Shown: in pieces, positions 58,328 through 64,000 of the stretch | How positions within the stretch are numbered: the first letter of the stretch is position 1 | Layout: every line of letters begins with the position of its first letter | Assembly: GCF_016861975.1 (NCBI RefSeq) | Contig: NZ_BOMB01000017.1 | Coordinates: forward strand, 62,001 to 126,000 | DNA: 64,000 nucleotides | Direction of reading: 5' to 3' | Source: Actinocatenispora rupis | GTDB lineage: Bacteria; Actinomycetota; Actinomycetes; Mycobacteriales; Micromonosporaceae | Made by a program: the position numbers and the translations under genes | The notes under the pieces: model-generated | The model's database searches: none | What the model was told of the DNA's origin: nothing | What the model saw: the letters and a program-made list of their open reading frames with translations, nothing else

Positions 58328-58559
58328 CCGCCGCGGCGGCGGCCAGCGTGCTCACGGAAACGTCGAGTACGGCGGCCAGAAAAGGTAACCAGGAAGGCCC
58401 GACTATGACACGCTCGTGTTCCCAGTCGCTCACCCGTTTACGACTGAGTGAACGACCGGAATCGGCGGCGAGTCGGCGGGCGAGTGCGGCCTGCGAGAGA
58501 CCGAGCTCCTGCCGACGCCGGGATATGAGCCGTCCGACCGACTCGTCGGCAGCGACCAT
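58296..58559 (-). CDS. Small XRE-family DNA-binding protein
   Basis: An 87-residue protein that is almost all Cro/C1-type HTH: VGRLISRRRQELGLSQAALARRLAADSGRSLSRKRVSDWEHERV in parts over residues 9-55, then a short helical tail (LPFLAAVLDVSVSTLAAAAAVARYRDRF). ATG at 58559 is chosen; GTG at 58565 is possible. It lies upstream of the HTH-HEPN gene on the same strand and may regulate it or itself. Confidence 0.85.
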   Translation of the reverse strand: MVAADESVGRLISRRRQELGLSQAALARRLAADSGRSLSRKRVSDWEHERVIVGPSWLPFLAAVLDVSVSTLAAAAAVARYRDRFGD

Positions 58560-58759
58560 CGTCACCGCCGGTACGGAACTGCGTCAGACATACCACCAGG
58601 ATCGCTCAGAGCGGTCGTGCCGTCTACTTTTCGGGCACCGGTCGGTCGCCAAGTGAGACCGGACACCGGCACCCGCGGGACCACGGAACCGTCGTACCGC
58701 CCGCGTACGCTCGCGGCGCCCGGCGCGTGTGCGGGCCGTGTGACGAGGGAGAGATGCCG

Positions 58760-60448
58760 ATGTCCGAGGCCAGTGCCGAGCTGGACAGGATCGCCACCGC
58801 CTACTTCGCGGAGTACCTGGCGCACGACCCGATCAGCGCCACGACGCTCGGCATGGTCGACCATCTCGGCGACGTGACCGACCCGTCCCGTGCCGCGTCC
58901 GCCCGGCACGTCGCGGCGCTGCGCGGGCTCGCGGACCGGCTCGCCACCGTGGACCGCGCGGCGCTCACCGGCACCGACCGCACCACGTACGCGGTGCTGG
59001 TCCGGCGGTTGGCCGACGAGCGCGCCGCCGAGACCGCCGGGCTGTCCGAGGTCAGCGTGTCCGCGAGCGTGGCCGGCACGCTGTCGATGATCCTGTCGAC
59101 CGTGCCGCGCGTCGCGCTGGGCGACGCGGACCGGGCCGAGGCGTACCTGCGGCGGCTGGGTGGGCTGGGCGGCTACTTCGACGCGGTCCGCGAGCGGCAC
59201 GTGGCAGCCGCGCGGGACGGCCGGTACCCGACGGCCACGGGGATCCGGCAGGCCGTCCGGCAGCTCGACGACTACCTGGCCGGCGGGCCCGCCGACGACC
59301 CGCTGCTGCGTCCCACACCGACCGGCGGGCTCGACGCCGAACGGTGGCGCTCCCGGGCGGAAGACGTTGCCACGACGGCGATCCGGCCCGCCCTGCGCCG
59401 GTTGCGTACGACCCTGGTCGAGGAGCTGCTGCCGGGCGCGCGCGACGATCGGCACGTCGGCGTCTGCCACGTACCGGGCGGCGCCGCGGGGTACGACGCG
59501 ATGGTCCGGCTCTACACGACGACGGGCATGTCCGCGGACGGCATCCACCGGGCCGGGCTCGACCTGCTGGCCACACTGCGCGACGAGATCACCGCCGCCG
59601 GCGCGCGGGCGCTGGGCACGACCGACCTCGCCGGCACGTTCCGGCGGCTCCGCGAGGATCCCGCGCTGCGCTGCGACAGCGCCGCACAGATCACCGGGCG
59701 CACCGCCGCCGCGTACGAGCGGGCGCTCGCGGCGCTGCCGGACCGGTTCCGGGCGTACCCGGTGCCGACGTGCACGATCGACGAGATGGAGCCGATCCAG
59801 GCCCGCGGCGGCATCGCGGCGTACTACATGTGGCCGTCTGTGGACGGACAGCGGCCGGGATCGCTGTGGGTCAACACCGACCGGCCGCGCGAGCGCAGCC
59901 GCACCGCGTACGAGGTGCTGACGTTCCACGAGGGGGTGCCGGGGCACCACCTGCAGGCGGCGGTGAGCCGTGGCCTCGCGCTGCCCGACTTCCGCCGGTA
60001 CCGGCGGTGCGCCGCGCACTCCGAGGGCTGGGGGCTGTACGTCGAACATCTCGCCGACGAGATGGGCCTGTACAGCACCGACGTGGACCGGCTCGGGATG
60101 CTGTCCAGCGCCGCGTGGCGGGCGGCCCGGCTCGTCGTCGACACCGGGCTGCACCACCACGGCTGGTCGCGCGACCGGGCCGTCGAGTTCATGCGGGACA
60201 ACACGGCGCTGCCGCTGATCGAGATCGACAACGAGATCGACCGGTACGTCGCGGCGCCGGGCCAGGCGCTGGCGTACATGATCGGGCGGGTCCGGATCGA
60301 CGAGCTGCGGGAGCGGGCGCAGCGGCGGCTCGGCTACGCGTTCGACATCCGCGACTTCCACCACGTCCTGCTCGCCGAGGGGTCGGTGCCGCTGGACACC
60401 ATGGCGGACCTGGTCGACGACTGGGTCACGCGCGCCGGCACGCCCTGA
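58760..60448 (+). CDS. DUF885 family protein, probable zinc metallopeptidase
   Basis: A 562-residue protein of the DUF885 family. The zinc-site motif FHEGVPGHHLQ (HExxxGHH variant) is near residue 395, followed by SEGWGLYVEHLADEMGLY and the conserved C-terminal DNTALPLIEIDNEIDRYVAAPGQALAYMIGRVRI in parts. Members are often annotated as peptidases or lipoproteins with carboxypeptidase-like activity. No signal peptide is seen, so it is probably cytoplasmic. ATG at 58760 is spaced correctly from GAGGGAG; ATG at 58754 is also possible. A TACGCT -10 lies near 58706. Confidence 0.9.
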   Translation: MSEASAELDRIATAYFAEYLAHDPISATTLGMVDHLGDVTDPSRAASARHVAALRGLADRLATVDRAALTGTDRTTYAVLVRRLADERAAETAGLSEVSVSASVAGTLSMILSTVPRVALGDADRAEAYLRRLGGLGGYFDAVRERHVAAARDGRYPTATGIRQAVRQLDDYLAGGPADDPLLRPTPTGGLDAERWRSRAEDVATTAIRPALRRLRTTLVEELLPGARDDRHVGVCHVPGGAAGYDAMVRLYTTTGMSADGIHRAGLDLLATLRDEITAAGARALGTTDLAGTFRRLREDPALRCDSAAQITGRTAAAYERALAALPDRFRAYPVPTCTIDEMEPIQARGGIAAYYMWPSVDGQRPGSLWVNTDRPRERSRTAYEVLTFHEGVPGHHLQAAVSRGLALPDFRRYRRCAAHSEGWGLYVEHLADEMGLYSTDVDRLGMLSSAAWRAARLVVDTGLHHHGWSRDRAVEFMRDNTALPLIEIDNEIDRYVAAPGQALAYMIGRVRIDELRERAQRRLGYAFDIRDFHHVLLAEGSVPLDTMADLVDDWVTRAGTP

Positions 60449-60535
60449 CGCGTCCCGGGGCTGATCGACACGATCCCGCCACCAGGACCGGTACGAGGCA
60501 GGCGATCTCGGGAGCCGAGCGGGGATCGCGGCACC

Positions 60536-60709
60536 GACGAGCGGACCGCGGAGACGTTGCTCGCCGCGGGCAGCCCGCTCGGGGTGCCGTGGATCGATCC
60601 GGCCGACATCGCACCGGTCGTGGCGTTCCTGGCGTCGGACCAGGCGCGCATGGTGAGCGGCGCGTCGTTCGCCGTCACGGCGGGGGACAGCGCGCACATC
60701 ACCGCCTGA
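60536..60709 (+). pseudogene. C-terminal fragment of a short-chain dehydrogenase
   Basis: The frame reads VPWIDPADIAPVVAFLASDQARMVSGASFAVTAGDSAHITA before a stop at 60709. This is the cofactor-proximal end of an SDR of the mycofactocin-linked type. About 58 codons remain; the Rossmann and catalytic parts are gone. It lies between the DUF885 gene and a converging membrane protein. Confidence 0.65.
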
Positions 60710-61498
60710 TCAGGTCGTACGGTCCTGGTCCCGGCGGCTGAGCGTCAGGTACGCGACGAGGAGCAGGATCGCGCCGAGGAACACGCCGCTGGTGGCGACG
60801 GTGCCGAGCCCGAGCCCGCCGCCGTGCCGCGGCTGGGACAGGAAGTCGCCGAGCGACGCACCGAGCGGCCGGGTCAGCACGTACGCGATCCAGAACGTGA
60901 CGACCGCGTTGGCGCGGGCACCGTACCGGGCGACCGCGACGACGGCGATGAGTCCGGCGAACAGCACCGCGGACACCCAGTACCCGAGGTCGAGGCGTTC
61001 GGCGGTGAGGTCACCGGCGGCGGTGCCGAGGGCGAAGGTGAACAGGATCGCCAGCCAGTAGAACGCCTCCCGCCGTACGGTGCGGATGCTGTGGATCGAC
61101 AGGGTCCGCTCCACCGCGTACCAGACGGCGAAGGTGGCGGCGAGCGCGACGGCGAACACCGCCGTGGTGAGGACGAGGGAGACGCCGAGGTTGTCGGTGA
61201 GGTTGTCGGTGATCAGGGTGCCGACGACGCTGATGAGCACGACGGTCAGCCAGTACACGACCGGAACGTACCGGCGGACCAGGAACTGGACGACCAGGAC
61301 GACGACGAACAGTGCGGTCATCAGCAGCGTCGTGGCGGTCAGGCCCAGTCCCACGTTGTCGTTGAGCAGGTCGGCCGCGGTCTCGCCGACGGTGGTGCAC
61401 AGCACCTTGATGATCCAGAAGTACAGGGTCACCTGCGGGACCTTGCTCAGGGCGGCGCGCGCGGTGCCGGCGCCGTGTCGTTCGGAGGTCACAGTCAT
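60710..61498 (-). CDS. Multi-pass membrane protein, COG4705 type
   Basis: A 262-residue protein with about eight membrane helices. Four internal repeats of the pattern FW/YW-x5-L-x4-G-x4-D occur: FWIIKVLCTTVGETAADLLN, YWLTVVLISVVGTLITDNL, YWLAILFTFALGTAAGDL and FWIAYVLTRPLGASLGDFL. This repeated design matches COG4705 membrane-anchored proteins of unknown role. It is divergent from an OmpR/histidine-kinase pair with 65 bases between starts, so it is a likely target of that system. ATG at 61498 is chosen. Confidence 0.88.
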   Translation of the reverse strand: MTVTSERHGAGTARAALSKVPQVTLYFWIIKVLCTTVGETAADLLNDNVGLGLTATTLLMTALFVVVLVVQFLVRRYVPVVYWLTVVLISVVGTLITDNLTDNLGVSLVLTTAVFAVALAATFAVWYAVERTLSIHSIRTVRREAFYWLAILFTFALGTAAGDLTAERLDLGYWVSAVLFAGLIAVVAVARYGARANAVVTFWIAYVLTRPLGASLGDFLSQPRHGGGLGLGTVATSGVFLGAILLLVAYLTLSRRDQDRTT

Positions 61499-61551
61499 GC
61501 GGGGCACGCTGGCACGGCCGGCCTGAACGCAACCTGACCGCGTGGCCCGGT

Positions 61552-61557
61552 GATACT
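61552..61557 (+). promoter_or_regulatory. -10 element GATACT of the two-component operon
   Basis: GATACT, preceded by T (extended TGATACT), ends six bases before the ATG at 61564. The response-regulator mRNA is probably leaderless; no ribosome site is present. Confidence 0.45.
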
Positions 61558-61563
61558 GGCCGG

Positions 61564-62223
61564 ATGACGGGCCATCGGGTACTGGTCGTCGAGGACGACC
61601 ACGGGCTGCGCGACGTCCTCGCCCGCGGGCTGCGCGACGAACGGTTCGACGTCGTCACCGCCGCGGACGGGGCCGGCGCGCTGCGTACGGTGGACGGTCG
61701 GGTCGACGCCGCCGTCCTCGACATCGGGCTGCCCGACGCCGACGGCCGCGACGTGTGCGCGGCGATGCGCGCCGACGGGCTGGACCTGCCCGTGGTGTTC
61801 CTGACCGCCCGCGACACGCTGCCCGACCGGCTGTCCGGCTTCTCCGCCGGCGGCGACGACTACCTGCCCAAGCCGTTCCACGTCGCGGAACTGGCGGCGC
61901 GGATCCGGGCCGCGCTGCGACGGTCCGGCCGTACGGCGGGGATCGCGGTCGACGGGCTGCGCCTCGACCCGGTCCGGCACGAGGTCCGTACCGGTGGGGT
62001 CGCGGTGCCGCTGACGCCCACCGAGTTCCGGTTGCTGGCCTGTCTGATGGCCGAACCCGGCGCCGCGGTACGCCGGCACGCGCTCGTCGCCGCGGGCTGG
62101 CCGGCCGGCGCGCAGGTCAGCGCGAACACGCTCGACCAGTACCTGCTTCGGTTGCGGCGCAAGGTGAACGACCTCGGCGCGCGGATCGACACGGTACGCG
62201 GCGTCGGGTACCGGTTCCGGTGA
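61564..62223 (+). CDS. OmpR/PhoB-family response regulator
   Basis: A 219-residue regulator. The receiver has the acidic pair in VLVVEDDHGL, phospho-acceptor Asp in AAVLDIGLPDADG near residue 53, Thr in VVFLTARD and Lys in YLPKPFH. The winged-helix effector has LTPTEFRLLACLMAEPGAAVRRHALV and DQYLLRLRRKVNDLG, VRGVGYRFR. It binds direct repeats and controls genes in response to the kinase. GTGA overlap with the kinase gene couples the pair. The divergent COG4705 gene is the likely target. Confidence 0.96.
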   Translation: MTGHRVLVVEDDHGLRDVLARGLRDERFDVVTAADGAGALRTVDGRVDAAVLDIGLPDADGRDVCAAMRADGLDLPVVFLTARDTLPDRLSGFSAGGDDYLPKPFHVAELAARIRAALRRSGRTAGIAVDGLRLDPVRHEVRTGGVAVPLTPTEFRLLACLMAEPGAAVRRHALVAAGWPAGAQVSANTLDQYLLRLRRKVNDLGARIDTVRGVGYRFR

Positions 62224-63557
62224 GGGCGACGACGCTGCGCGGCCGGCTCGCCCTCGTCGTACTCGGGGCCACGGCGGTGTGGTTGACGGTGCTCGCCGTG
62301 GCGTTCAACGTGGCGCTGGCGGCCCGGCTGCGCGGCCAGGCCGACGAGCTGCTGCGGACCCGGGCCACGGCCGTCGCCGCGACCGTACAGGCCGGCGCGG
62401 ACGGGCGCCTCACCGTACGCGAACCGGCGGACGACGCGGCGCTGGACGTCGGAATCTGGATATACCAGGGATCCGCGGCGATCGAACGACCACCGGCCAG
62501 CGACGGTACGCGCCGCGCCGCGGACCGGCTCGCCGGCCACCACGGCGGGTACGCCGACACCACGGGCGAGCACCCCGCCCGGCTGTACGCGCTGCCCGTG
62601 TCGGCCGGTGGCCGGCAGGTCGGCACCGTCGTCGCGTTCGTCGCGCTGGCACCGTACGCGGGCACGGCGCACGCCGCGCTGGTCGGCTCCGTCGGACTGG
62701 CGCTGTTCGCCCTCACCGGCGCGTACCTGATGACGCGAGCCGCGGTGGGTCGCGCGCTGCGCCCCGTGCACCGGATGAGCGCGCAGGCGGCGCGGTGGAG
62801 CACCGACGCGGCGCCGCGCCGGTTCGGTACCGCCCGCCGACCGGCCGAGCTGACCGACCTGGCCGGCAACCTCGACCAGCTGCTCGACGCCCTCGCCGCG
62901 GCGCTGCGTCACGAGCAGCGGCTCACCGCCGAACTGTCGCACGAACTGCGTACGCCGCTCGCGCGGATCATCGCCGAGACGGACTGGCTCACCGCGCGAC
63001 CCCGTACCGGCACCGAACAGGCGGCGGCGCACACCGCGATCGGCGACAGCGCCGCCGCCATGTGGCGCATCTGCGACACCCTGCTCACCGACGCGCGCGC
63101 CCGCACCGTACGTGGCCGGGACCGGTGCGACACCGCCGCCGTGGCACGCGAACTCGCCGCCGAACTCCGCCCCGCCCTGCCGCCGACCACCGTCACCGGT
63201 GCCGCGAACGCCGGCGTACCAACGGAACTGCTGCGCCGCATCCTCGCCCCGCTCCTCGACAACGCCACCCGGTACGCCCGCTCACGCGTCACCGTCGCCT
63301 GCGCGTACGACTCCGGCCGCTGCACGCTGACCGTCACCGACGACGGACCCGGCATTCCCGGTACGGTCGGCGCGGCGGTGTTCGAGCCGGGCCGCCGCGC
63401 CGATCCGGCGGACGGGCACCCCGGCGCCGGCCTCGGACTCGCCCTCGCGCGCCGGCTGGCCCGCGCCGCCGACGGTGACCTCACCCTCGCCGATCCGGGT
63501 GGCCGCAACGGTTCCGGCGCGACCTTCGTGATCACCCTGCCCGCCGCCGACGGGTGA
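62220..63557 (+). CDS. Sensor histidine kinase
   Basis: A 445-residue membrane kinase. Two helices (about 10-32 and 155-177) frame an extracellular sensor of about 120 residues with no known fold. HAMP-like segment follows (RAVGRALRPVHRMSAQAARWS), then the phospho-acceptor His in ELSHELRTPLARIIAE near 245, N-box LLDNATRYARSRV, and ATP motifs DDGPGIP and GAGLGLALARRLA. All catalytic boxes are present. GTG overlaps the regulator stop. Signal unknown. Confidence 0.95.
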   Translation: MRATTLRGRLALVVLGATAVWLTVLAVAFNVALAARLRGQADELLRTRATAVAATVQAGADGRLTVREPADDAALDVGIWIYQGSAAIERPPASDGTRRAADRLAGHHGGYADTTGEHPARLYALPVSAGGRQVGTVVAFVALAPYAGTAHAALVGSVGLALFALTGAYLMTRAAVGRALRPVHRMSAQAARWSTDAAPRRFGTARRPAELTDLAGNLDQLLDALAAALRHEQRLTAELSHELRTPLARIIAETDWLTARPRTGTEQAAAHTAIGDSAAAMWRICDTLLTDARARTVRGRDRCDTAAVARELAAELRPALPPTTVTGAANAGVPTELLRRILAPLLDNATRYARSRVTVACAYDSGRCTLTVTDDGPGIPGTVGAAVFEPGRRADPADGHPGAGLGLALARRLARAADGDLTLADPGGRNGSGATFVITLPAADG

Positions 63558-63568
63558 GCAGAGCGCGC

Positions 63569-63994
63569 TCAGTGGAGCAGGGCCTTGAGGAGGATCATCG
63601 CCGCGCCGAACGCTCCCGTGACGGCCGCCGAACCGAGGCGTTCGAGCCGGCTGAGCCGCCCACCGCGGCCGATCTCCCAACCCGCCACGCACAACAGCAA
63701 CGTACTGACGCCCAGCGCCGCGAGTACCGCGACGGTCACGTACACGCCGAGCAGGCCGAGGACCGCGAGTACCGCGAGGGGGATGGCGGACGCCGTGACG
63801 ATCTCCCACCGTGCGGTCAGCTCGCGCCGGATGTCCGGCCAGCCGAGTCGCCGGCCGGTGTGGATCCGTTCGGCGACGAGACGCGCGTAGCGTTCGGCCG
63901 CCCAGTACACGACGAGGGTGACGAGGACCGTGACGATCACGGTGATCACGGACGCGCCGTGCGAGGTCGCCATCACGGCCGAACTGACGATCAC
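63569..63994 (-). CDS. Membrane protein, possibly partial at the window edge
   Basis: A 141-residue protein with about four hydrophobic segments (ASVITVIVTVLVTLVVYWAAERYARLVAE, SAIPLAVLAVLGLLGVYVTVAVLAALGVSTLLLCVAGWEIG, AVTGAFGAAMILLKALL). It looks like actinobacterial hypothetical membrane proteins; I assign no function. GTG at 63994 is a possible start, but the frame is open to the window end, so the true start may lie outside. It converges with the kinase gene with 11 bases between stops. Confidence 0.75.
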   Translation of the reverse strand: MIVSSAVMATSHGASVITVIVTVLVTLVVYWAAERYARLVAERIHTGRRLGWPDIRRELTARWEIVTASAIPLAVLAVLGLLGVYVTVAVLAALGVSTLLLCVAGWEIGRGGRLSRLERLGSAAVTGAFGAAMILLKALLH

Positions 63995-64000
63995 GCCGTA

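Overview
The window reads as chromosome of a high-GC Gram-positive actinomycete. GC is about 73 percent, GTG starts are common, genes overlap as ATGA or GTGA, and the gene families are actinobacterial (F420-type oxidoreductase, DUF4180, DUF2199, Asp23/AmaP set, BldC-like HTH, secreted Tat lipoprotein). The tetranucleotide GTAC is very frequent. That would fit a Micromonosporaceae-like genome, but genus is inference and I cannot confirm it. I see no tRNA, rRNA, CRISPR array, insertion sequence, phage gene or replication origin.

Layout. 1-3758 (minus): a P450 / TetR / FAD reductase / P450 operon, with the second P450 cut by the window edge. 3880-4366: remains of an MFS exporter. 4471-7399: a membrane-anchored secreted protein with a nuclease-toxin-like C terminus and an overlapping downstream gene. 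7556-8989: DUF2199 protein and RNase Z. 9029-16545: a complete carbohydrate operon (GH172-type enzyme with a one-base frameshift, ribose-type ABC importer, GH43-like secreted enzyme) with a LacI-type operator at its head and a strong terminator at its end. 16826-22154: an Hsp70/beta-propeller fusion, small membrane proteins, a GNAT enzyme and an HTH/DUF4180 pair. 22426-26029: metE, a divergent LysR regulator and a cupin. 26206-29395: small genes, an AsnC remnant and a family of six short intergenic hairpins. 29404-33201: phosphatase, then a divergent TetR / ABC-F / virginiamycin B lyase cassette, probably for streptogramin and related antibiotics. 33265-37690: secreted propeller protein, MBL protein and an Asp23/AmaP envelope-stress operon. 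37706-43508: an F420-type oxidoreductase, then a glycosyltransferase / rfbA / rfbB / MFS operon.

43432-55879 is a deoxysugar-use locus. A LacI regulator, sugar dehydrogenase, lactonase and L-fuconate-type dehydratase run leftward. A peptide-type ABC importer and a GH78 alpha-L-rhamnosidase run rightward. The two arms share a regulatory region with LacI-like operators. The likely scheme is import of an oligosaccharide or glycoside, cleavage inside the cell, and oxidative non-phosphorylated breakdown of the released 6-deoxysugar. 55855-58559 holds a dTDP-sugar 3,5-epimerase coupled to an unusual HTH / winged-helix / nucleotidyltransferase-like / HEPN-like regulator, followed by a small XRE regulator. 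The right end carries a DUF885 metallopeptidase-like protein, an SDR scrap, a multi-pass membrane protein, an OmpR/histidine-kinase pair and a partial membrane protein.

The most unusual items are the HTH-wHTH-MNT-HEPN fusion, the toxin-like exoprotein with its overlapping partner, the Hsp70-TM-propeller fusion, the hairpin repeat family, and the antibiotic cassette whose ABC-F gene appears to start with CTG.
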